Part shown: piece after piece, positions 28,606 through 36,530 of the stretch
Layout of the letters: each line of letters starts with the position of its first letter
Position numbering within the stretch: position 1 is the stretch's first letter
Assembly (NCBI RefSeq): GCF_024343575.1
Contig: NZ_RJUA01000120.1
Coordinates: 214,260 to 278,259, forward strand
Length of the DNA stretch: 64,000 nucleotides
Reading direction: 5' to 3'
Source: Lacihabitans sp. LS3-19
GTDB taxonomy: Bacteria > Bacteroidota > Bacteroidia > Cytophagales > Spirosomataceae
The notes under the pieces: generated by a model
Told to the model about the DNA's origin: nothing
Databases searched by the model: none
Seen by the model: the letters and a program-made list of their open reading frames with translations, nothing else
Position numbers and translations under genes: made by a program

Positions 28606-28635
28606 AGCACGAGAAGAAATTCTCGTGCTTTTTTT
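28606..28635 (+). terminator. Strong terminator of clpC, abutting the next start codon
   Basis: AGCACGAGAA (28606-28615) and TTCTCGTGCT (28620-28629) form a perfect 10-bp stem closed by a GAAA tetraloop and followed by a T-run to 28635. The next gene's ATG is at 28640. Confidence 0.92.
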
Positions 28636-28639
28636 GTTT

Positions 28640-29809
28640 ATGAAAAAACTACTTTTCTTATTTTTATTTATTACATCAAGCGTCTGGGCTCAAACTTTAT
28701 CAGACCAATCCAGGGTATCTCTTTTAACAATCTCACCAGGTGAAGAATTGTATTCAACTTTTGGACATAGTGCTATTAGAATTGTAGATCCTCAACTCGG
28801 AATCGATGTAAACTTCAATTATGGAACTTTTAACTTCAATGCACCAAATTTCTATATTAAATTTTTAAGAGGCCAATTACCTTATCAAATCTCTGCTCAT
28901 GATTTTTATCTTGAGATGAATTATTGGGCAAACCAAGAAAATAGAGGCGTAAAAGAGCAAGGGCTAAATCTTACTTTAAGCCAAAAACAAAAGGTTTTCG
29001 ATTTCCTTCAAAATAACCTTTTACCTGAAAACAGGGAATACAATTATAAATTTTTCACGGATAATTGCTCAACTAGACTCAGGGATGTATTCCAACAAGC
29101 TTGCGGCGATAGTTTAGTTTTTGACAAACAATTAAAGCCTGACAGTACTTTTAGACAGTGGATAGACAAGTATGCCATCAATAACAATAAACCTTGGGCT
29201 GACTTTGCTATGGATTTGGCAATAGGCGTTCCATCTGATAGAAAAACGGGCTGGAGCGATGCAATGTTTTTACCAGACAATTTGATGTTTGCTGCTAACA
29301 AAGCTAAAATTTTAAAAAATGGAGCGTATCAGCCTTTTGTTTTGGGTGAAAGAGATTTGAATTATATTAACCCTATTATTAAGGAAAAAACAGTCACTCC
29401 ATTCGTGATTTTTAGCATTTTCTTTTTCATTATAGCTGGATATACATTTTGGCAGTTTCGCAAAAAAAGTAAATTCGTATTGTTTGACAAAGTTTTCTTT
29501 ACCATTTTAGGTATTTCGGGTTGGATATTGTTTTTATTGTGGTTCTTCACAGATCATGGCGTTACTGAGAAAAACTTCAACTTAGTTTGGGCTTTCCCAT
29601 TGTTATTTCCAATTGCTTTTTTTATAAAAAATCAAAAAATAGCAAAACCCTTATTTTTGTTTTATGGAATAATAAATATCCTTCTTTTGCTTTTATGGAA
29701 AGTAATTCCTCAGGAAATTTCCATCGCATTGATTCCCATAATTTTAACAATTCTAATACGTATAGCTTTCATTCTAAAAAATATTTATGGATTTAAATCT
29801 AATTCTTGA
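28640..29809 (+). CDS. DUF4105-family membrane protein
   Basis: This 389-residue protein begins with a signal peptide (MKKLLFLFLFITSSVWAQ). The periplasmic region (about 20-245) has the DUF4105 pattern: SPGEELYSTFGHSAIRI, FNYGTFNF and FFTDNCSTRLRDVF, with conserved His and Cys that resemble a thiol-type (NlpC/P60-like) active site. Five or so TM helices follow (about 255-385). The exact reaction is not established. ATG 28640 is preferred to the GTG at 28625, which lies within the terminator. It overlaps the inositol phosphatase gene by 23 bp. Confidence 0.75.
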   Translation: MKKLLFLFLFITSSVWAQTLSDQSRVSLLTISPGEELYSTFGHSAIRIVDPQLGIDVNFNYGTFNFNAPNFYIKFLRGQLPYQISAHDFYLEMNYWANQENRGVKEQGLNLTLSQKQKVFDFLQNNLLPENREYNYKFFTDNCSTRLRDVFQQACGDSLVFDKQLKPDSTFRQWIDKYAINNNKPWADFAMDLAIGVPSDRKTGWSDAMFLPDNLMFAANKAKILKNGAYQPFVLGERDLNYINPIIKEKTVTPFVIFSIFFFIIAGYTFWQFRKKSKFVLFDKVFFTILGISGWILFLLWFFTDHGVTEKNFNLVWAFPLLFPIAFFIKNQKIAKPLFLFYGIINILLLLLWKVIPQEISIALIPIILTILIRIAFILKNIYGFKSNS

Positions 29810-30578
29810 AAAAGTAAAAATCATAGCTCTTCAGGCAGGAGAATTTATTGAAAACGAAGCCTTTAAATTCAAGACCAACGCAATTGAATACAAAGATGTT
29901 AACAATGTTGTATCTTATGTAGATAAAGAAGCCGAAACTATGATAGTTGCGGGTCTTAGAAGCATTGATGAAAAAATTGGATTCATAACAGAAGAAGGGA
30001 CGGCTGAAACCGACGACATAAATGGTTTAAATTGGATAATCGACCCTTTAGATGGCACGGCCAATTTTGTGCATGGATTACCTCATTATTCTGTAAGCTT
30101 AGCTTTGGCAGATGGAAAAGACGTTTTAGTTGGCGTAGTTTATAATATTTGTACCAAAGATATTTTCTGGGCTACAAAAAACGGCGGAGCTTTTAAAAAT
30201 GGTCAGGCAATAAGTGTTTCAAATAATGAAACTTTTGGACAAAGTCTATTTGCAACGGGATTTCCATATTATAAATTCGAAGAAATGGAAAAATACATCC
30301 ATATTCTCGAATCTTTGATGCAGAAAACACATGGATTGAGAAGGTTCGGCTCGGCTGCATTGGATTTGGCTTATGTAGCTGCCGGAATGTACGACGGCTT
30401 TTTCGAATATAATCTTAACTCATGGGATATGGCCGCAGGTGTACTTTTGGTGACCGAAGCAGGAGGGAAGGTAAGTGATTTTTCGGGAGGAGACAATTAT
30501 CTTTTTGGAGGAGATATTATAGCAGGTGGACCTGTACAAACAGAACTTTTAAAAGAAATAAAACGTTTTTGGTATTAA
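29787..30578 (+). CDS. Inositol-1-monophosphatase family protein
   Basis: This 263-residue Mg2+-dependent phosphatase has the metal site Glu69/Glu70 (GFITEEGT), the signature WIIDPLDGTANF (DPLDGT 86-91) and the C-terminal WDMAAG (213-218). It could hydrolyse inositol phosphates, fructose-1,6-bisphosphate or PAP (CysQ-like); sequence alone does not decide, though the DPLDGTANF form is of the SuhB/IMPase type. It overlaps DUF4105 by 23 bp and is followed after 15 bp by the DinB-like gene. Confidence 0.88.
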   Translation: MDLNLILEKVKIIALQAGEFIENEAFKFKTNAIEYKDVNNVVSYVDKEAETMIVAGLRSIDEKIGFITEEGTAETDDINGLNWIIDPLDGTANFVHGLPHYSVSLALADGKDVLVGVVYNICTKDIFWATKNGGAFKNGQAISVSNNETFGQSLFATGFPYYKFEEMEKYIHILESLMQKTHGLRRFGSAALDLAYVAAGMYDGFFEYNLNSWDMAAGVLLVTEAGGKVSDFSGGDNYLFGGDIIAGGPVQTELLKEIKRFWY

Positions 30579-30593
30579 ATAAGCAATCAAACT

Positions 30594-31106
30594 ATGGAAA
30601 ATCTAAAATACCCAATTGGCAAATTTGACAATACGAAGGAATACCCTTACGAGTCTTTAAGTGAAGCTATAAATTACTTAGAAGATTTTCCAAAGATGCT
30701 TAGGGAATTGACCAGTGACCTTCCAGATGACATTTTAGATACACCTTATCGTCCAGATGGTTGGACCGCTCGCCAAGTTGTGCATCATGTGGCAGACTCG
30801 CACGCAAATATGTATATCCGAGTAAAATGTGCTTTAACAGAGGTAAATCCCACAATAAAAGGCTATTCTGAAAGCGATTGGGCTAAATTGCCAGATTCAA
30901 AATTGCCGATTGAGAGTTCTTTGAAAATAATAGAAGGTCTGCATGAAAGATTGGTTTTTCTTTTCAGAGACATGAAACAAGAAGATTTTGAAAAGACTTT
31001 CTACCACAATGGTTACCAAAGGACTTATATCCTTAGAAATGTGATTGCCTTATACAGATGGCATTCTGAACATCATTTAGAACACATAAAATTGGTATTG
31101 AACTAA
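30594..31106 (+). CDS. DinB/YfiT-family metal-dependent thiol transferase
   Basis: This 170-residue four-helix protein resembles Bacillus YfiT and BstA. Three histidine clusters fit the metal site: HHVADSH (64-70) and WHSEHHLEH (156-164), in the order expected for the DinB fold. The entry MENLKYPIGKFDNTKEYPYE, then DTPYRPDGWTARQVVHHVADS, is typical of the YfiT subfamily, which uses bacillithiol or another low-molecular-weight thiol. Bacteroidota relatives probably act in detoxification. The stop TAA shares one base with the ATG of the next tiny gene (TAATG). Confidence 0.82.
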   Translation: MENLKYPIGKFDNTKEYPYESLSEAINYLEDFPKMLRELTSDLPDDILDTPYRPDGWTARQVVHHVADSHANMYIRVKCALTEVNPTIKGYSESDWAKLPDSKLPIESSLKIIEGLHERLVFLFRDMKQEDFEKTFYHNGYQRTYILRNVIALYRWHSEHHLEHIKLVLN

Positions 31107-31273
31107 TGAAAATCTTATTAGAAAATATTTTTATTCTGATTGTATTTGGTTTAGCTATCAAATACCTCTTCAGTCTATTCTTTAAGAAAAAACCAACAGG
31201 AGAATGCGGAACTTGCTCAAGTGGCTCTTGCTCATCATGTCCTTCAGCTTCGGCTTTTTCTAAAGATAAGTAG
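31106..31273 (+). CDS. Small Cys-rich single-TM protein (FeoB-associated-like)
   Basis: This 55-residue protein starts at the ATG in TAATG, overlapping the DinB-like stop by one base. It has one TM helix (about 6-26), a KKK stop-transfer at 27-29, and then the Cys cluster ECGTCSSGSCSSCP with Cys34, Cys37, Cys42 and Cys45. This matches the layout of FeoB-associated Cys-rich membrane proteins (Pfam FeoB_associated), but no feoA or feoB is present in the window. Its 3' end overlaps yhhQ by 14 bp in the opposite direction. The tight coupling supports a real gene. Confidence 0.65.
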   Translation: MKILLENIFILIVFGLAIKYLFSLFFKKKPTGECGTCSSGSCSSCPSASAFSKDK

Positions 31274-32033
31274 CTTCTTCTATTAGCTCATCTGATGCTT
31301 TTTTGCCAAGATATTTGTCTATGGCATAGTGAATCAGATAAATTACTGGCGTCATCAAAATGGCTATAAAAAACTTGTAAACATAGTTTACAGAGCCTAC
31401 AGCTATTATTTGGCTAAATTTCCAATTGCCGAAAAGATAAAAAGCAATAAAAATTACTACAAAGCTATCTATCATTTGCGAAACTACTGTTGAGCCTGTT
31501 GAACGTAGCCAAATGTGTTTGTTCGAAGTCATTTGACGAATTTTTCTAAATATTAAGGCATCCAACATTTGGCCCAAAAGAAAAGCAATCACACTTCCTA
31601 TTATTATGCCCATGCCTTGGCGTAGAATTATCCCGAAAGCATTGTTGATATTTAGCGAATTGCCTTGTTTGTCTACACTATTTACATCTAACCAAAACTG
31701 GGCCGGAGGAAGCGAAGCTGCTCCATACAATAAGAAAAAGGTGTAAACGATTAATACAGTAGTAAGATAAGAGATGATTTTCACGCCTTTTACGCCAAAA
31801 TATTCATTAATGATATCAGATATTATGAAAACAATGGGCCAATTCAAGACTCCTGCCGTCATATTGAAATCTAGTTTGTAGCCTAAAAGGTCTATTTGAG
31901 CAGGATTTAGACCTAAGGTGGCCTCTAAAGAGAATATTTTTGCTCCAATTATTTCGGCGACTATTGCATTGGTTATGAATATTCCACATAGAATTATGAA
32001 GAGTATTTGCTTTTTATTGGCTGTAAATGTCAT
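31260..32033 (-). CDS. yhhQ: Queuosine precursor transporter (YhhQ/VUT family)
   Basis: This 257-residue membrane protein has six to seven TM segments. The motifs AEIIGAKIF, then NWPIVFIISDIINEYFG, and LRSTGSTVVSQMIDSFVVIFIAF (read in two parts) are the signature of the VUT/YhhQ (COG1738) family, which imports preQ0/preQ1 for queuosine synthesis. The usual 'GWLRxxxST' loop is IWLRSTGST here. No tgt or queA gene is next to it in this window. It converges on the Cys-rich small gene. Confidence 0.88.
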   Translation of the reverse strand: MTFTANKKQILFIILCGIFITNAIVAEIIGAKIFSLEATLGLNPAQIDLLGYKLDFNMTAGVLNWPIVFIISDIINEYFGVKGVKIISYLTTVLIVYTFFLLYGAASLPPAQFWLDVNSVDKQGNSLNINNAFGIILRQGMGIIIGSVIAFLLGQMLDALIFRKIRQMTSNKHIWLRSTGSTVVSQMIDSFVVIFIAFYLFGNWKFSQIIAVGSVNYVYKFFIAILMTPVIYLIHYAIDKYLGKKASDELIEEATYL

Positions 32034-32445
32034 TATAGGGTATAATTTTAAATTATATACTAAAGTTCAGGGTTAAATTGCTCAGTAAATTATAAACTTT
32101 GTGTGCCTTGCCAGGCAGGCTTACTTTTTTGCGGATCGCCGCACCGTTGAAAAAAAGTAACAAAAAAAACACTTTTTGAACCGCAGCGGCGGACCGCAAT
32201 GATCCTCTGTGAAATTTTGGATTCACATTTTCCCAATTTATTAACCTAATCTGCCAAAAATTTCACAACGGACGGTTCAAAAAATATAAGGAACAATTAG
32301 TAATTATTTTGAAAAAGTCAAATGTTTATATTCAATATTTTAAGGATCATTTTTTTTATCATTTGATTAGTAGGATTTTACATTTTATCCAATACAATAG
32401 CTATAAATGGTAAGGATAAAAGAATCCATATAACAAACTTCCAAC
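32034..32445. repeat. Intergenic region with a GC-rich mosaic palindromic element
   Basis: No gene is seen. The region contains a GC-rich island unlike its surroundings. TTACTTTTTT (32121-32130) pairs with AAAAAAGTAA (32151-32160) around a small GCGG/CCGC stem. Next comes a nested palindrome: outer arms TTTTTGAACCG (32173-32183) and CGGTTCAAAAA (32273-32283), inner arms GTGAAATTTTGG (32209-32220) and CCAAAAATTTCAC (32254-32266). It resembles the structure at 42700-42900 and is probably a family of intergenic repeats. A short AT palindrome (TATAATTT, AAATTATA, 32041-32057) lies beside yhhQ. Confidence 0.6.
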
Positions 32446-33096
32446 TCAAACTATCTTTCCATCTTTTAATTCAATAATCCTATCGGAACGCTCGGCTAGG
32501 GATGGATTATGTGTTACAATAACAAAAGAGCAACCGAAATTGTTTCTCAATTCAAAAAACAAAGAATGCAGTTCTTCAGCATTTTTAGTGTCTAGATTAC
32601 CGCTTGGCTCGTCTGCAAAAACATATTTTGGCGAATTTATCAATGCTCTTGCTACTGCTACTCTCTGCTGCTCGCCACCCGACATTTCTGAGGGTAGGTG
32701 CTCAGCTCGATGGCTGATTTTTAATGCATCCAAAAGTATATCCGCTTTTTCTTCGGTTTCTTTTTTGCTCTTTTTTCCTACCCAGGCCGGCAAACAAATG
32801 TTTTCTTTGGCCGTGAGCTCAGCCATAAGATTATGAAATTGAAAAATAAATCCAATATTTTCGTTTCTTACTTTAGCTAAGGCCTTGTTGTCCAATTGGC
32901 TCAACTCTATTTTATCCAAAAAAATATGACCAGAATCTGCTTTATCCAATGTACCTAAAATGTGTAAAAGCGTGCTTTTGCCTGCACCCGATGCCCCAAC
33001 TATCGAAACTATCTCCGAAGGCTGTATTTCGAGCGAAATGTCCTTTAAAACCTCTATTGAGCCATATTTCTTAAAAATATTCTTTCCTTCCAGCAT
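32446..33096 (-). CDS. LolD-like ABC transporter ATP-binding protein
   Basis: This 216-residue ATPase has Walker A GASGAGKST (about 34-42), the Q-loop, signature MSGGEQQRVAVARAL and Walker B YVFADEPSGNLD. The MacB/LolD signature MSGGEQQRVAIARA matches closely. It probably powers an FtsX-type permease for lipoprotein release; a candidate partner is the gene at 5107-6318, but no permease is adjacent. It starts 110 bp upstream of sucC in the opposite orientation. Confidence 0.85.
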   Translation of the reverse strand: MLEGKNIFKKYGSIEVLKDISLEIQPSEIVSIVGASGAGKSTLLHILGTLDKADSGHIFLDKIELSQLDNKALAKVRNENIGFIFQFHNLMAELTAKENICLPAWVGKKSKKETEEKADILLDALKISHRAEHLPSEMSGGEQQRVAVARALINSPKYVFADEPSGNLDTKNAEELHSLFFELRNNFGCSFVIVTHNPSLAERSDRIIELKDGKIV

Positions 33097-33206
33097 ATTG
33101 TTTTCTTTATTTCTTTGCGTATTTTTTATAAATAAATTTTTATAAAGTCTAATAATTTGCTAATTTGGCAAAAAATTAGAAAAGTTCAATTTTTATTTAA
33201 TAAATT

Positions 33207-34418
33207 ATGAATATTCACGAGTACCAAGGTAAAGAAATTTTATCAAAATACGGTGTAAGAATACAACAAGGAATTGTTGCTAACACTGTAGAAGAGGCCG
33301 TAGCTGGCTATCAGCAAATCGCTGAAAGGACAAATTCGAAGTTTGCTGTAGTAAAATCTCAGATACATGCAGGAGGTAGAGGAAAAGGAAAGATTGTAGG
33401 TACAGAACAAAGAGGTGTGCAATTGGCCAAGTCGGCAGATGATATTTCGACTATCGCTACCAATTTGCTTGGAAACACGCTTGTGACGATTCAAACTGGT
33501 CCTGAAGGTAAAGTAGTGAACAAAGTCTTGATTGCAGAAGACGTGTACTATCCTGGTGCTTCTGAGCCTAAAGAATACTATGTATCTATTTTGTTAGATA
33601 GAGGTAGAGCTTGCAACGTAATCATGGCCTCTACTGAAGGTGGAATGGACATTGAGGAAGTTGCAGAACATACACCAGAGAAAATCATTAAAGAGTGGAT
33701 TGACCCACGTGTTGGTTTGCAAGGTTTTCAGGCTAGAAAAGTGGCTTATAAATTGGGTCTAACTGGTACTGCCAACAAGGAAATGGTGAATTTCTTGATA
33801 TCGCTTTACAATGCCTACGAAGATACGGACTCATCGATGTTTGAAATCAACCCTGTGTTGAAAACTTCTGACGATAAAATATTGGCTGTAGATGCCAAAG
33901 TAAATTTAGATGATAACGCTCTTTTCAGACATAAAGACTTGGCTGCCCTTAGAGACAAAGCTGAGGAAGATCCTACAGAAGTTGAAGCTTCTGAAAGCGA
34001 CCTAAACTATGTAAAATTAGACGGAAACGTAGGTTGCATGGTTAACGGAGCTGGACTAGCGATGGCTACGATGGACATCATCAAATTGTATGGTGGAGAA
34101 CCCGCTAACTTCCTTGACGTAGGTGGTGGTGCAAACGCCGTAACGGTAGAAGCTGGATTTAGATTGATATTGAAAGACCCGAACGTAAAAGCAATCTTCG
34201 TGAATATTTTCGGAGGAATTGTACGTTGCGACAGGGTGGCTGCAGGTATAGTAGAAGCTTACAAATCGATTGGAGAAATACCAGTTCCGATTATCGTAAG
34301 ACTACAAGGAACCAACGCCGAAGAAGGTTCAAAAATCATAAACGAATCAGGCCTAAAAGTATACTCTGCGGTATTGTTGAAAGATGCTGCTGAATTGATT
34401 ACCAAGGTTTTGGCGTAA
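33207..34418 (+). CDS. sucC: Succinate-CoA ligase, beta subunit (ADP-forming type)
   Basis: This 403-residue ATP-grasp protein pairs with SucD to make succinate and ATP from succinyl-CoA in the TCA cycle. The opening MNIHEYQGKEILSKYGV, the HAGGRGKGK loop, the grasp core (FEINPVLKT) and the C-terminal LDVGGGANA and NIFGGIVRCD motifs are complete. No sucD is adjacent. Codon use is G+C-richer than its surroundings, as expected for a highly expressed gene. A strong terminator follows. Confidence 0.95.
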   Translation: MNIHEYQGKEILSKYGVRIQQGIVANTVEEAVAGYQQIAERTNSKFAVVKSQIHAGGRGKGKIVGTEQRGVQLAKSADDISTIATNLLGNTLVTIQTGPEGKVVNKVLIAEDVYYPGASEPKEYYVSILLDRGRACNVIMASTEGGMDIEEVAEHTPEKIIKEWIDPRVGLQGFQARKVAYKLGLTGTANKEMVNFLISLYNAYEDTDSSMFEINPVLKTSDDKILAVDAKVNLDDNALFRHKDLAALRDKAEEDPTEVEASESDLNYVKLDGNVGCMVNGAGLAMATMDIIKLYGGEPANFLDVGGGANAVTVEAGFRLILKDPNVKAIFVNIFGGIVRCDRVAAGIVEAYKSIGEIPVPIIVRLQGTNAEEGSKIINESGLKVYSAVLLKDAAELITKVLA

Positions 34419-34440
34419 GGATTTTAAATTTCTAAATAGT

Positions 34441-34470
34441 AAAAAAGCAGCTGGAAGGCTGCTTTTTTTT
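34441..34470 (+). terminator. Terminator of sucC
   Basis: GCAGC (34447-34451) and GCTGC (34458-34462) form a 5-bp core extended by an A6/T6 stretch, with a T-run to 34470. It marks the left edge of the accessory stretch. Confidence 0.85.
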
Positions 34471-34531
34471 GGAAGGTTCTCTGATTTTTTTAAGTACCAA
34501 GAGGTTTTTATTCATTTTAACAAATTGTATT

Positions 34532-35200
34532 TTGAAAATATTCAACTTATTACTTTTTATTTTTATTTATAACATTAATTCAATAGCTCAAAATAATATA
34601 TCGTATTTCAAATTGGAGAATTCGAAAAATAACGAATATGATTATATTAAGATTGATAGTTTAATTTCTATAAAAGGTGTTACTTTCAAAGATCTTATAA
34701 GTCATTTTACTGGTATCCATAAGAATAGATTAGAAACCAAAAATATACCTGAAAACAAAAAATATGATATTGAATATTTTGGACCAAACGAGGGATCTTC
34801 AAAAGATTTCAACAATTTATTGAAAAAAGAAATTTTAGAAATACTAAATTATTCGGAGACTGAATATTTAAAAGATATCATTGGTTATGAAGTAACTTCA
34901 ATTGATACTCTTTTTTTAATAAAGTCTTTTTTGGAACCAAATTCAAAAAGTATTGTAACCTATATATCTGATGAACATATTTTTGATATTCAACATTATA
35001 CTATTCAGCGGCTATTTACATTATTGACGAATAAACAATTTCCTTTTGTCATATTTAGTAATTCTAAAATCGAAGGTTATTATGATTTCAAGATAAGGAA
35101 TATTCCAAATGAAGGAACGTTTGCGGATTTAGAGAAACATGGAATAAAATTGACTAAAATACTGAAAAAAGTACCTCATTATTACTATCAAAAAAAATAG
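34532..35200 (+). CDS. DUF3738/TIGR03435-like secreted protein
   Basis: This is a 222-residue protein from TTG 34532, giving a signal peptide LKIFNLLLFIFIYNINSIAQ; the frame extends to 34469, but that start lies inside the sucC terminator. The domain pattern agrees with DUF3738: YDIEYFGPNEGSSKDFNNLL, then YTIQRLFTLLTNK and IEGYYDFKI with LEKHGIKLTKILKK. DUF3738 proteins are abundant in soil bacteria, often next to BlaR1-like peptidases; none is nearby. Low GC and the non-ATG start suggest an acquired gene. The family assignment is by eye only. Confidence 0.5.
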   Translation: MKIFNLLLFIFIYNINSIAQNNISYFKLENSKNNEYDYIKIDSLISIKGVTFKDLISHFTGIHKNRLETKNIPENKKYDIEYFGPNEGSSKDFNNLLKKEILEILNYSETEYLKDIIGYEVTSIDTLFLIKSFLEPNSKSIVTYISDEHIFDIQHYTIQRLFTLLTNKQFPFVIFSNSKIEGYYDFKIRNIPNEGTFADLEKHGIKLTKILKKVPHYYYQKK

Positions 35201-35570
35201 TAATCACTTTAAACCATTTTTAATCAATTGTAATTTAAAAAAATCACACCGCTATTTAAGAAATTTGCAGAACAACTTCGGAGCTAGATAAAGAGGATTT
35301 TCAATCCGAAAAATAAATTCTTTTGCTTTTCAAATTCTTTTTTCAGAACTTGGTTTGCAGATTTGGTAAGCGACAATTAGGCAGAGCAGTTTCTATGTTT
35401 TTTAGTTCTTAGAATATATTATAACGGGTAACTTTTTATCGGTGTTGGTGTTCAATTTTGCTTTGTCTTTAATAAAGGAGCATATAAAGACTTTATTTTA
35501 AAAAAATAAATCTAAAATTACTCTAAAACCATCATAATGCTGGTGGTAGGAAAATAAAAAAATAATAATT
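35201..35570 (+). repeat. Intergenic region holding direct repeat copy A
   Basis: The first 67 bp show nothing. From about 35268 to 35570 the sequence aligns with 36231-36530 (copy B). Exact shared blocks include a 26-nt run at 35305-35330 (same as 36271-36296), and near-matches occur at the TTTTTTAGT block near 35398 and the final segment before the ATG. The copy ends at the SLATT gene's start codon. The 5' part also matches copy C (38394-38450). An internal GGATT/AATCC stem and a TTCGGA/TCCGAA pair are visible. It is noncoding on both strands as far as I can see. Confidence 0.65.
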
Positions 35571-36068
35571 ATGGATATTTACCATAGAATATGGTTAGAA
35601 TTATCACAAGCTAAGAAAAATGAAATTTTTGCTTCACTTTTAGCTATGCGACAAAGGAAATATCTAAATTGGTTTAATATTTTTATTATAGCCACTTCAA
35701 CCACAGGTGCTATGAGTTGGAAAGTTTGGGATATTGCACCAGTTATAGCATCTGCAATAATAGCAATTTCTTCTTTATTGAAGCAAATGCAAAACAATAT
35801 AATTTTTGATGAAGATAAAATCTCAAAATTAATTGCTATACAAAACTTTTATTCTGAATATTATAATAAACTTGAAAGATTATTTTATAATTATTACAAT
35901 AATAAAATTACAGAATTTGAATCTGCTGAAAAGTTTTATGAAATAAAAGATTCGGAATCTGAAATAAATCAAACTGTGAATGAAACTATTATAGAACATC
36001 CGAAAAAAATCACGGAGCAATCTGAAAGGGAAATGCAAAATTATCTAACAAATCTTTTTAACTCTTAA
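35571..36068 (+). CDS. SLATT-like two-TM protein
   Basis: This 165-residue protein has helices at the N-terminus (MDIYHRIWLELSQAKKNEIF), two TM segments (about 32-50 and 55-71) separated by a very short turn, and then a long amphipathic region rich in Tyr, Asn and Lys. This layout matches the SLATT family (SMODS and SLOG-associating 2TM effector), membrane proteins proposed as pore-forming effectors in nucleotide-signalling defence systems. No SMODS cyclase or SLOG gene is adjacent, so this is either a solitary SLATT or part of a two-gene unit with the tiny ORF at 36076. The gene follows repeat copy A directly. Confidence 0.6.
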   Translation: MDIYHRIWLELSQAKKNEIFASLLAMRQRKYLNWFNIFIIATSTTGAMSWKVWDIAPVIASAIIAISSLLKQMQNNIIFDEDKISKLIAIQNFYSEYYNKLERLFYNYYNNKITEFESAEKFYEIKDSESEINQTVNETIIEHPKKITEQSEREMQNYLTNLFNS

Positions 36069-36075
36069 TAAAAAT

Positions 36076-36207
36076 ATGGCTAAAAATAATCCAAACTCAA
36101 ACCCACCACCTAAACCAATTCCTTTAAAAGAGAGCGATCGAGGTAATCAAAGAAGTAATAATATGCCAAGAGCTACTCCACCACCTATTCCACCAAAAAA
36201 GAATTAA
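36076..36207 (+). CDS. Tiny proline-rich protein downstream of the SLATT-like gene
   Basis: This 43-residue ORF starts 7 nt after the SLATT stop. It is rich in Pro (runs SNPPPKPIP and TPPPIPPKK at the two ends), Asn and Lys, with a central charged stretch ESDRGNQRSNN. No TM or signal peptide is seen; it is probably disordered and cytoplasmic. The close spacing and same strand suggest co-expression with the SLATT-like gene, perhaps as a partner or regulator (inference). No family recognised. Confidence 0.5.
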   Translation: MAKNNPNSNPPPKPIPLKESDRGNQRSNNMPRATPPPIPPKKN

Positions 36208-36530
36208 TTTTTCTCAGCTTTCGAGATTTTCAGTAGGACAATCCAGAAGCAAGATAAAAAGGATTTCTACTCCGAAAAATAAATTCTTTTGCTTTTAAAT
36301 ATCTTTTTTAAGAAATTGTAATTCAAATTAGGTGAGTGACTTTTAGGCACAGAAGTTTATAGGTTTTTTAGTCCTTAGCCCTCAATATACCGGGAAGTTT
36401 TTTTACAGTATTGGCACTAATTTCTTTTATCTCCAACACAAAGTGTTTTTTAAATAATTGGTAATAAGTTAATTAAAAAAAATCACTAAATTGCTATCAT
36501 TTTGTTGGTTGAAGGAATCATAAACAAAAA
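36208..36530 (+). repeat. Intergenic region holding direct repeat copy B
   Basis: Copy B of the ~300-bp repeat covers about 36231-36530. It ends exactly before the ATG of the pseudogene at 36531, just as copy A ends before the SLATT gene. The identical core is 36271-36296. The remainder is diverged, with small indels. No gene is seen within it. Confidence 0.65.

Noticed and set aside
34469..34531. Upstream start of the DUF3738-like gene at TTG 34469
   Set aside because: It lies inside the sucC terminator; the signal peptide begins at 34532.
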